Shown piece after piece: positions 6,418 through 13,414 of a stretch of DNA of 16,972 nt. The DNA is taken from the NCBI GenBank assembly GCA_964508195.1, contig CAZDSH010000033.1, positions 1 to 16,972 on the forward strand, written 5' to 3'. The position numbers and the translations under genes were made by a program. Each line of letters starts with the position of its first letter. Within the stretch, counting starts at the first letter, position 1. Under the pieces are notes generated by a model. It saw nothing but the letters and a program-made list of their open reading frames with translations, was not told the DNA's origin and did not search any database. The stretch is from JAAYEV01 sp964508195 (lineage in GTDB: Bacteria > Bacillota > Clostridia > Ch29).

Positions 6418-7494
6418 ATGGAAAAGAGAATTACGAAATTTTATAATATATTAAAGCGTGAAAAACTAGATGGGATATTTCTCATATCCGCACCGAATAT
6501 AAGGTATTTAAGCGGCTACACCGGCGTGGATTCCTACGCCGTCATATCCCCGATGGGCAATGCCTTTATAACGGATTACCGGTATATAGAGCAGGCACAG
6601 AGGGAATGTAAGGGCTACGATGTGATGTTGCACCAGGCGCCGGATAGAAAAATGACCGATGTTTTAAAGGACTATTGCCATAAAAAAGGCATCAGATCGT
6701 TAGGTTTCGAGAAAAAGTACGTATCCTACGAACTATACAAAACCCTTAAAGATAAATTTAAGGATATAGAACTTATACCTGTATCGGGCCTTGTGGAGGA
6801 ACTTAGGGCGGTAAAGGATGATTATGAACAGGATTGTTTGAGAAAAGCCTGCGCCATCACGGATGAAGTTTTTGAAAGGATACTTAAATTTATAAAACCC
6901 GGGATGACTGAAAAGGAAATTGCCCTGGAGATGCAGTATTTACTCTGTAAATCAGGTGCCGATGATAGTTCCTTCGATATTATCGTGGCTGCGGGCAAAA
7001 ACGGTTCATTGCCCCATGCTATACCGTCGAAATACAATATTTCTACGGGGGATTTTATTACCATGGATTTCGGGGCCCTTTATAAAGGGTTTCATGCGGA
7101 CATGACGAGGACAATTATTATCGGGGACCCTTCTGAAAAACAAAGGGATGTCTATAACACCGTGAAAAAAGCCCAGGAAACGGCATTAGCCAAGGTTAAG
7201 GCCGGCGTAAATGTAAAGACCCTTGATAAGACTTCGACGGATATAATCACCGCCGCCGGTTACGAAGAATATATGGGTAGAGGCTTAGGCCATGGTATAG
7301 GGCTTATGATCCACGAAGAGCCCTTTGTGTCCTCTAATAGGGACAGTATCCTAAGGGCGGGGAATGTGATAACAATAGAGCCGGGAATTTATATCCCCGG
7401 TTGGGGCGGCGTCCGGATAGAGGATTCCGTTATTGTAAAGGAAACCGGCTACGAGGTTATCACGAATTCCGCTAAGGAATTGATCAGCCTTTAA
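6418..7494 (+). CDS. pepP: M24-family Xaa-Pro aminopeptidase
   Basis: This 358-residue cytosolic metallopeptidase should remove N-terminal residues that precede proline. An N-terminal creatinase-like domain (about 1-125) is followed by the pita-bread M24 domain (about 132-355). All five metal ligands are present: D217 (TMDFGA), D228 (HADMTRT), H292 (GHGIG), E321 (TIEPGIY) and E335 (VRIEDS). H200 (SLPHAIPS) and H299 are the usual catalytic-pocket histidines. Length fits the YqhT/PepP-like Firmicutes family. AGGAG at 6404-6408 is 9 nt before ATG 6418. It is followed by a hairpin, so it is probably transcribed alone. A prolidase (PepQ, dipeptide-only) is possible, since substrate class is not decided by these motifs. 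Confidence 0.9.
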   Translation: MEKRITKFYNILKREKLDGIFLISAPNIRYLSGYTGVDSYAVISPMGNAFITDYRYIEQAQRECKGYDVMLHQAPDRKMTDVLKDYCHKKGIRSLGFEKKYVSYELYKTLKDKFKDIELIPVSGLVEELRAVKDDYEQDCLRKACAITDEVFERILKFIKPGMTEKEIALEMQYLLCKSGADDSSFDIIVAAGKNGSLPHAIPSKYNISTGDFITMDFGALYKGFHADMTRTIIIGDPSEKQRDVYNTVKKAQETALAKVKAGVNVKTLDKTSTDIITAAGYEEYMGRGLGHGIGLMIHEEPFVSSNRDSILRAGNVITIEPGIYIPGWGGVRIEDSVIVKETGYEVITNSAKELISL

Positions 7495-7542
7495 GTTGTA
7501 TATATGACGTATTTTGATTTTTACGTTTTCCAGTACGTAATA

Positions 7543-7569
7543 GCCTCCCCCGGCCCGGGGGGGGCGTTT
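7543..7569 (+). terminator. GC-rich terminator after pepP
   Basis: Bases 7543-7552 pair with 7556-7565 (10 bp including one G-T) around the 3-nt loop GCC, followed by GTTTCGT. The T-run is short, but the stem is very stable. It separates pepP from the FtsEX operon. Confidence 0.6.
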
Positions 7570-7690
7570 CGTAGGAACAACTAAAACCATACCCATGTTC
7601 TTAAGTGGGCAGGCTATACATCCCTTTTTGATATCTTTCCTTATTTTTAACTGATAAAATACTGCCTATATTGATGATCTGTTCCTTCTA

Positions 7691-7719
7691 TTGATAAAGG
7701 CACCAATGTAGTATATATT
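7691..7719 (+). promoter_or_regulatory. Sigma-A promoter of the FtsEX operon
   Basis: TTGATA (7691-7696), a 17-nt spacer and TATATT (7714-7719) lie about 115 nt before the coiled-coil gene. Each box matches the consensus at 5 of 6 positions. The rest of 7570-7835 shows no gene or other element I can support. Confidence 0.6.
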
Positions 7720-7835
7720 TGATAGGGTACTTTCTTTAATACTTCATATAGGAAAAGGTATAGATAGGGACAACTGCATAGTTGATAAAGCCAATTCCTT
7801 TTAGATTTTTATACATGGGAAACGGGGGTGGGAAT

Positions 7836-8957
7836 GTGATCGGATTTCGCGAACAATGGAAATTCTATATTGTTATTCCTATAATTATTTTATTAATAAT
7901 AGCCCTTTTACCGACTGGATATATTTCCGGGCAGGCCCGGCCTACCCAGGAGGTGCAACAAAAACTTGAAGGAATATCACAGAATGAAAAGATAGTCTTG
8001 GAGGATCTTTTTGATCTTTTACAAAGGATCGAAGATATGGACAGGGAACAGATTGATATAACACAGGAAATAGAAACCTTGAAGGACGAAATAGAAGTCC
8101 TTCGCAAAGAGATAGAAAACCAACAAAGGGAATATGAAAGCGGATTAAACGTCTTAAAACAGTTCCTTAGAAGCTATCAAAGGCGCGGCCCCACTTCCTA
8201 TTTAAACATAATCCTAAGCTCTAAGGATCTCGCTTCCTTCCTACGAAGTATAAATATAATAAAGGATCTTACCGGGAATGTCGGTGAATTATTACATACC
8301 CTCGAACAAAAAAAGGAACAGCTTTTAAATGAGCAGAAAAAACTATCCATAAATATTGCCGATGCAGAGACCAAAAGGGAACGGCTCGAAGATGCTATAG
8401 ACAAAAACCTTCGGCTACGGGAAGAACAAGAATCCTATTTGGCTTCCCTTAGGGAGGAGGAGGCGAAATATCGGGACCTGTTGGTTAACCTCCAGGAAAT
8501 GTGGGATGAAATAAAGGCCCTGTTGCCAAGGATTGCAAAGGAATTTAGCCGAATAATCGGGGAAAACAAATTCCCGGCGGAGGATTTGAACCTAAGGTAT
8601 GGTCTATTGAATATGGTGGGCGTTATCCATGAAGACACATTAAATGATGTGTATAGGGAAAATTCGGACCTTACAGAGATGATATTTCATTTCCACCCTG
8701 AAAAGGTCGTGCTGGAAATCCCGGAAAAACAGATAGTTTTAAGGGGTATGTTTTCTATAGCAGGGGGTACGGCTTTAAAGTTTAAGGCAAAGGAAGGCAG
8801 CTTTTATGGTATGCCCTTGGAACCGTCATCTATTGATGAATTGTTTCGGGATGAGTATTTGTCCATTGATTTCGGCAGGTTTATACAAGGTGTAACCCTT
8901 CAAAGGATAAATTTGTATGACGGTTATCTGGAATTCACGATAAAGCCAAATTTTTAG
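7836..8957 (+). CDS. Exported coiled-coil FtsEX partner (PcsB/CwlO-like N-terminal region), no hydrolase domain
   Basis: This is a probable extracellular partner of FtsEX. From GTG 7836 (GGGGGTGGG just upstream; ATG 7815 is an alternative that would overlap this RBS) it is 373 residues. A membrane segment or uncleaved signal lies at about 10-30, followed by a long coiled coil (about 37-235). It is broken near 117-145 by GPTSYLNIILSSKDLASFLRS, the hallmark of the coiled-coil region of PcsB, CwlO and EnvC. Those proteins then carry CHAP, NlpC/P60 or LytM hydrolase domains. Here the protein has no cysteine at all and no LytM HxxxD/HxH pattern. Instead, residues about 285-373 look beta-rich (VVLEIPEKQIVLRG ... 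INLYDGYLEFTIKP), reminiscent of DUF2140/DUF2993-type lipid-binding folds. It begins a tight operon with ftsE 24 nt downstream. It probably acts as a regulator or adaptor for a hydrolase encoded elsewhere. Confidence 0.75.
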   Translation: MIGFREQWKFYIVIPIIILLIIALLPTGYISGQARPTQEVQQKLEGISQNEKIVLEDLFDLLQRIEDMDREQIDITQEIETLKDEIEVLRKEIENQQREYESGLNVLKQFLRSYQRRGPTSYLNIILSSKDLASFLRSINIIKDLTGNVGELLHTLEQKKEQLLNEQKKLSINIADAETKRERLEDAIDKNLRLREEQESYLASLREEEAKYRDLLVNLQEMWDEIKALLPRIAKEFSRIIGENKFPAEDLNLRYGLLNMVGVIHEDTLNDVYRENSDLTEMIFHFHPEKVVLEIPEKQIVLRGMFSIAGGTALKFKAKEGSFYGMPLEPSSIDELFRDEYLSIDFGRFIQGVTLQRINLYDGYLEFTIKPNF

Positions 8958-8981
8958 CATATATTAGTTGGGGGTGAGGGG

Positions 8982-9674
8982 ATGATAAAGGCGCAAAAAG
9001 TATCCCTAAGGTACCCGGACGGTACACTGGCGCTGAATGATATTGATCTGGCCGTAGGTACAGGGGAGCTTGTATATATCACAGGTCCTAGCGGTTCGGG
9101 TAAGACAAGCCTTTTAAAAACTTTTATAGGCATGGAATACCCGACTTCAGGCACTTTAAGGGTATTGGACCAGCCTATGATCCATGGGAAGGAAAAAGAA
9201 ATAAGGCGAATACGGAAAAGAATTGGTCCTGTATTCCAAGAGTTTAAACTCGTCCAGGGTAGAACGGCGTTGGAAAATGTTATCATGGGGATGCGGTTCT
9301 TCGGCCTTCCTTCTCGGCAGCTTAAAGAAAACGCTATCAATACATTAACGGGTCTAGGTTTAGGCCATAAGGTACTGACCAAAGTAGAAAACCTATCCTG
9401 GGGTGAAGCCCAAAGGGTAGCCATAGCCCGGGCTGTAGCAAGAAAGCCCGTATTAATACTGGCGGACGAACCTACGGGCAATTTAGATCAGGATAATGCG
9501 CTGGTAATACTGCGTTTATTGACCTCCTTCAGGGATGCTAATACAACGGTGATAATAACGACCCATGCGGTTCATCTAATCGAAAATGAGGAAAAGGCAA
9601 CCTTTTTACGGATAGATAACGGAAACATTACGGTAGAAAGGCGGAGGAAGGCCCATGAGACATATCTTAAATAA
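8982..9674 (+). CDS. ftsE: FtsE, ABC ATPase of the FtsEX complex
   Basis: This 230-residue ABC ATPase powers conformational signalling through FtsX to cell-wall hydrolases at division or elongation sites. Walker A is GPSGSGKT (35-42), the Q-loop is Q86, Walker B is VLILADE (157-163) followed by PTGNLD, and the H-switch is H195. The ABC signature is LSWGE (138-142) instead of LSGGE/LSGGQ, with TGG where a glycine codon is expected, followed by AQRVAIARA; the other motifs are intact. The RBS GGGGTGAGGGG precedes ATG 8982. It overlaps ftsX by 20 nt. A LolD/MacB-type exporter ATPase is excluded by the ftsX neighbour and FtsE-like start (MIKAQKVSLRYPDG). Confidence 0.92.
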   Translation: MIKAQKVSLRYPDGTLALNDIDLAVGTGELVYITGPSGSGKTSLLKTFIGMEYPTSGTLRVLDQPMIHGKEKEIRRIRKRIGPVFQEFKLVQGRTALENVIMGMRFFGLPSRQLKENAINTLTGLGLGHKVLTKVENLSWGEAQRVAIARAVARKPVLILADEPTGNLDQDNALVILRLLTSFRDANTTVIITTHAVHLIENEEKATFLRIDNGNITVERRRKAHETYLK

Positions 9675-10536
9675 TTTTGGATATTTTCTGAAGGAAGCTA
9701 AAAGGATTATCGGGCTAAACCGGCTAGCCAGCACTTTCTCATTTATTAGCACAGGCCTCATACTTTTTATTTTGGCCCTAGTGATCTCATGCTGGGGTAT
9801 CAGTACCCAGCTTATTAAAACTCTGCAGGGGGAGGCGGAAATAAGTGCGTATATTGATAGCGGTATTGATGCCGGGGATGTGTATCGGCTTATTGATATT
9901 ATAAAGGATATAGATGGGGTACAGGATGCTCGGTTAATAGGCCAAAACGAGGCCCGGGAAAGGATGGAGGCGATCCTCGGCGATGAAGCCCGGGTTTTAG
10001 AATTATTCGACGAGAACCCCTTCGAAGCTTTTATAGAGGTTAGGGTGCCCCTAGATGAAATAGAAGGGGTGGCGGAAAGGATAAGAGGCCTAAAGGGGAT
10101 CGATTATGTAAGGGAGAACAAAGAAGTCCTAGGACGCGTCCAAAATATAGCCGGGGGATTAAAAAAGTTAGGATACCTGGTTATAATCGCCGTGGGTATC
10201 AGTACCCTTGTAATCGTTTCACATATAATTCGTCAGGGTATATATGATAACCGGGTACAAATCAGTGCCTTGAGGCTTTTAGGTGCGCCGGATAGTTTTA
10301 TCGGCTTTCCCTTTGTATTGGCGGGGCTGTTATTAACCTTGGCAGGGGGATTGGTGGCATCAGTGTTTATAGTGTTTCTAATTAATCAGGCCTATAATGG
10401 TATCGTGGTTTCATTACCCTTTATTCCATTGCCCCCCCAGGGCCTGCTAATATCGGGTTTAGTTGTTTTAACGATAATGATAAGTATTCTGCTAGGCACT
10501 TTAGGCAGTCTGTTCGGGTTATCCTCTATAAAATAA
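9655..10536 (+). CDS. ftsX: FtsX, membrane subunit of the FtsEX complex
   Basis: The 293-residue protein has the FtsX topology: a short cytosolic N-terminus, TM1 at about 27-48, and an extracellular domain of about 115 residues (57-170, with EISAYIDSGIDAGDVYRLIDIIKDIDGVQDARLI and a FEAFIEVRV strand). Three C-terminal membrane segments follow (about 172-192, 220-243 and 263-288), with the cytosolic coupling helix RQGIYDNRVQISALRLLGA between the second and third TM segments. The extracellular domain normally docks the coiled-coil partner, consistent with the gene at 7836. It starts inside ftsE with GGCGGAGGAAGG as RBS, so translation is coupled. A terminator follows at 10653. Confidence 0.92.
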   Translation: MRHILNNFGYFLKEAKRIIGLNRLASTFSFISTGLILFILALVISCWGISTQLIKTLQGEAEISAYIDSGIDAGDVYRLIDIIKDIDGVQDARLIGQNEARERMEAILGDEARVLELFDENPFEAFIEVRVPLDEIEGVAERIRGLKGIDYVRENKEVLGRVQNIAGGLKKLGYLVIIAVGISTLVIVSHIIRQGIYDNRVQISALRLLGAPDSFIGFPFVLAGLLLTLAGGLVASVFIVFLINQAYNGIVVSLPFIPLPPQGLLISGLVVLTIMISILLGTLGSLFGLSSIK

Positions 10537-10652
10537 AGAAAGGCAACCTAATGCTATACATAAAATATTGATGAGATTATATCCCTTCAATTTTACCGAC
10601 AACGCCTATGGAAGCGAGATGATATATAGGCATTGCCTGTAGGCTTAATTGA

Positions 10653-10685
10653 CCCCACATACTAAAGTGTGGGGGGCCTTTTTAT
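10653..10685 (+). terminator. Intrinsic terminator of the FtsEX operon
   Basis: CCCCACA (10653-10659) and TGTGGGG (10668-10674) form a 7-bp stem with an 8-nt loop, followed by GGCC and TTTTTATTT. It is a clear rho-independent terminator about 115 nt after the ftsX stop. Confidence 0.85.
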
Positions 10686-10725
10686 TTAAATTTGTTTTGT
10701 AATAGTTACGGTTTTACTACTTTTG

Positions 10726-10881
10726 ATGAAAAGCATGATAAAAAAACTAATGGAGCTTAACGAGGTAGATGGCGTGGGAAATCCTATAGACGGGGATAGT
10801 TTTTGCATGGTGCTTAATTTTATGTTTAAGGGTAGGTGTACAGGGTATAAATGGTTTAAATATGCCTTTAAAATGTCATAA
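10726..10881 (+). CDS. Doubtful 51-codon ORF
   Basis: An ATG-to-TAA reading frame of 51 codons (starts MKSMIKKLMELNEVDG, ends KYAFKMS) lies in the 458-bp space between ftsX and the PAS-GGDEF gene. No Shine-Dalgarno sequence precedes it, and I do not recognise the product. It may be a gene remnant or chance. Apart from this ORF and the terminator, 10537-10994 holds nothing clear; a TATAAT at 10953-10958 without a good -35 box may be the promoter of the next gene. Confidence 0.15.
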   Translation: MKSMIKKLMELNEVDGVGNPIDGDSFCMVLNFMFKGRCTGYKWFKYAFKMS

Positions 10882-10994
10882 ATATTATAACAGTCTATAA
10901 ATTCAAAACCTTCATGTCTTCATAAAATCTACATACATTAACCCAAAATATTTATAATTGTCACCCTTTACCATAATGCAAAGGGGCGGGTAAA

Positions 10995-12866
10995 GTGATG
11001 CAAAGGGTATTTAAGGAGCGAAGGTTCAAGGAAATAAAAAATTATGTCCAGGAGATAGAAAAACTTTATCTCATTTTGGATTCCGTCTTTGAGGGGATAT
11101 ATGCCGTCGATGCTGAAGGGATCTGTACCCTCTGTAATGCCAGTTGTCTAGCCATTTTAGGCTATGAAAGAAAAAGCGATCTGGTAGGCAAAAAGGTCCA
11201 TGGTCTTATCCATGGCAGATACCCCGATGGAACGGTTTACCCCGAGGAGGAGTGCCATATATTTAGAGCCTTTAAAAAAGGTCAAGGTACCCACGTAAAC
11301 GATGAAGTGTTTTGGAGGGCTGACGGGACAAGCTTCCCCGTTGAATATTTTTCTTATCCCAAGTACCGTGACGGCAAGATAATAGGTGCAGTGGTGACCT
11401 TTATCGATATAACCGAGCGCAAGAAAGCCGAAGGGGAGCTGAGGGAAAGCGAGCGTAGCAAAGGGGTACTCCTATCCAATTTGCCGGGGATGGCCTACCG
11501 GTGCAGTTACGATAGGGACTGGACTATGCAGTTTGTATCCGACGGGTGTTTTCGGCTTACGGGTTACCATCCTAAAAGCCTACTTTATAATAGGGAGTTA
11601 TCATATAATTCGTTAATTGATCCGGACTATCGGGAACGTATTTGGAAAGAATGGGAGGATGTGCTTTCGAAAAAAAGTATGTTCAAATACGAATACCCAA
11701 TAAATACTGCTATCGGGGAAACGAAATGGGTATTAGAACAGGGGCAGGGTATCTATGACGAAAAAGGTGAAATAGTGGCCCTTGAGGGGCTCATCATAGA
11801 TATAACCGATCGCAAAACAAAGGAGGAAGAGATAAAGCGTTTATGTAACCATGACTTTTTAACGGATCTATATAACCATAGATATTTCGAGGAATCTAAA
11901 AAGAAACTTGACAACGAACAAAACATGCCGCTGTCGGTAATTATCGGTGATATTAACGGCGTAAAACTTATAAACGATGCCTTCGGCCATGCAGCGGGGG
12001 ATGCCCTTATACTCAGGACGGCGAAGGTCATAAAGAGCCGTTGCAAAAAGGATAATATCGTTGCCAGGATAGGCGGCGACGAGTTCGGAATCCTTATGCC
12101 CAATACGGATTTAGAGGGTGCGCATCGGTTAGTAGAGGGGATTAAGAATGCCTGCGATGAGTATAATAATTCTATAAACGGTGAGATATTTCGTATTGAC
12201 CTATCCCTGGGATGTAGCACAAAAAATTCAATGGATGAGGATATAGAAGAAGTAATAAAGAACGCAGAGGACTACATGAATAAACGTAAACTCTTAGAGT
12301 CGAGGAGCTCCCACAGCGCGATACTTTCGTCTATCGTAGCGACTATGTTTGAAAGTAGCCAGGAGACTAAGGAGCATGCGGAACGCCTTGCTGAAATGAC
12401 AAAAATCGTGGGCAAACACCTAGGGCTTACCCAGGTGGAGTTAGATGAGTTAGAGCTTTTGGCTACATTACATGATATAGGGAAAGTCGGCATAGAGGAT
12501 AGTATATTGAACAAACCTGGTAAGCTGACCGATGAGGAATGGGTAGAGATGAAAAAACATCCGGAGATAGGCTATAGGATTGCGATGTCTTCCCCGGATT
12601 TGGTATCCATTGCCGAATATATACTGTATCATCACGAACGTTGGGACGGGAAGGGTTATCCCCATAGGCTAAAGGGTGAAGAAATACCACTCCTTTCGCG
12701 GATTCTCGCCGTTGCCGATGCCTACGACGCGATGACCCAGGACAGAACCTATAGGAAAGCGATGTCTAAGGAGGAGGCTATAGCGGAGATAGAAAAAAAT
12801 GCCGGTACCCAGTTTGACCCAAATATCGCCGAGATTTTTCTTAAAAAAGTATTAGAGGTGGCGTGA
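10995..12866 (+). CDS. PAS-PAS-GGDEF-HD-GYP cyclic-di-GMP signalling protein
   Basis: This is a soluble 623-residue protein with potential to make and degrade c-di-GMP. PAS1 is at about 22-143 (VDAEGICTLCNASCLAILGYE ... FIDITERKK), PAS2 at about 155-275 (ending DITDRK), GGDEF at about 285-430, and HD-GYP at about 440-620. The GGDEF active site is intact (GDINGVKLINDAFGH...GD and GGDEF 360-364), but the RxxD inhibitory site is not present (CKKD). HD-GYP residues are complete: H461, H493-D494 (HDIGK), H522, H546-H547 and GYP 554-556. PAS1 carries C44-x2-C47-x3-C51, unusual for a PAS strand and possibly redox- or metal-binding. There is no membrane segment. AAGGGGCGGG (10981-10990) is the RBS, and either GTG 10995 or ATG 10998 may be used. 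No terminator is obvious after it. Confidence 0.9.
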   Translation: MMQRVFKERRFKEIKNYVQEIEKLYLILDSVFEGIYAVDAEGICTLCNASCLAILGYERKSDLVGKKVHGLIHGRYPDGTVYPEEECHIFRAFKKGQGTHVNDEVFWRADGTSFPVEYFSYPKYRDGKIIGAVVTFIDITERKKAEGELRESERSKGVLLSNLPGMAYRCSYDRDWTMQFVSDGCFRLTGYHPKSLLYNRELSYNSLIDPDYRERIWKEWEDVLSKKSMFKYEYPINTAIGETKWVLEQGQGIYDEKGEIVALEGLIIDITDRKTKEEEIKRLCNHDFLTDLYNHRYFEESKKKLDNEQNMPLSVIIGDINGVKLINDAFGHAAGDALILRTAKVIKSRCKKDNIVARIGGDEFGILMPNTDLEGAHRLVEGIKNACDEYNNSINGEIFRIDLSLGCSTKNSMDEDIEEVIKNAEDYMNKRKLLESRSSHSAILSSIVATMFESSQETKEHAERLAEMTKIVGKHLGLTQVELDELELLATLHDIGKVGIEDSILNKPGKLTDEEWVEMKKHPEIGYRIAMSSPDLVSIAEYILYHHERWDGKGYPHRLKGEEIPLLSRILAVADAYDAMTQDRTYRKAMSKEEAIAEIEKNAGTQFDPNIAEIFLKKVLEVA

Positions 12867-12932
12867 TTTTTCCGGCGTTTAATATAGCCTTTGCCCTGCC
12901 AAATAAGCCATAAACATCCCTCGGTTTTAGCA

Positions 12933-12961
12933 TTGATTTAATATAATGATTATAGTATAAT
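12933..12961 (+). promoter_or_regulatory. Sigma-A promoter of the feo operon
   Basis: TTGATT (12933-12938), a 17-nt spacer and a perfect TATAAT (12956-12961) lie upstream of feoA. The last bases of the -10 box are shared with the Fur-box palindrome, so repressor binding would directly exclude polymerase. Confidence 0.8.
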
Positions 12962-12985
12962 TGATAATGAATATCATTATCAATT
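12959..12985. promoter_or_regulatory. Fur box controlling feoAB
   Basis: Twelve-bp perfect arms (12959-12970 and 12974-12985) flank a 3-nt centre. The inner 19 bases GATAATGAATATCATTATC (12963-12981) match the classical Fur consensus GATAATGATAATCATTATC at 17 of 19 positions; the two differences are in the centre. Position on the transcription start predicts repression by Fe(II)-loaded Fur and induction in iron starvation. Confidence 0.88.
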
Positions 12986-13037
12986 GTTTATTTTTTGCTA
13001 TTAATCTCTTAATTATACTATAATGGAGGACTTGTTT

Positions 13038-13412
13038 ATGGATTTATACAAACAGCCCGAGGGCGTCTTCGGCATAACATTGGACATGGCCCAATCGGGA
13101 CAAGAATATATCGTAAAGGGTATTTACGGTGGTTGCAGGCTAAGGCGGTTGCTCATGGAAAGGGGACTAACCGAGGGGGAAAGAATAAAGCTAATAAAAG
13201 GCCAACCTAAGGGGCCTATTATAATAGAATTCAGATCCTCACGGATAATGTTAGATGGAATGTGCGCGCGTAAAATAATAGTCGGAACCGGTGATGAAAA
13301 AGAGGGCGGGTTTATGCCCGTCGTGCCCTGTGAAGGCAAAGGAAAGCGCTGGCATCGCGGGTTCAGAGGTCCATGGCGTAACCGTCATGGACGTAAGGAA
13401 AGGGGTGTGTGA
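13038..13412 (+). CDS. feoA: FeoA, ferrous iron transport accessory protein, C-terminally extended
   Basis: FeoA is a small cytosolic SH3-like protein that supports FeoB. From ATG 13038 it is 124 residues; GGAGGA (13025-13030) is 7 nt upstream, whereas the in-frame ATG 13023 overlaps that RBS. Residues about 12-84 form the FeoA core (GQEYIVKGIYGGCRLRRLLMERGL, then GERIKLIK, IIIEF, and RIMLDGMCARKIIV). A tail of about 40 residues follows, rich in Gly, Arg, Lys, His and Trp (RWHRGFRGPWRNRHGRK), which most FeoA proteins of about 75-85 residues lack. The gene ends in a 4-nt GTGA overlap with a possible feoB start. Confidence 0.88.
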   Translation: MDLYKQPEGVFGITLDMAQSGQEYIVKGIYGGCRLRRLLMERGLTEGERIKLIKGQPKGPIIIEFRSSRIMLDGMCARKIIVGTGDEKEGGFMPVVPCEGKGKRWHRGFRGPWRNRHGRKERGV

Positions 13413-13414
13413 GG

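Noticed and set aside
8691..8957. LytM or CHAP hydrolase domain at the end of the coiled-coil protein
   Set aside because: An HFH word occurs, but the other zinc ligands of LytM are absent, and with no cysteine a CHAP or NlpC/P60 active site is impossible.
8954..9481. Minus-strand ORF of 175 codons
   Set aside because: It lies antisense to ftsE and its composition is the mirror of an ABC ATPase; no promoter or RBS.
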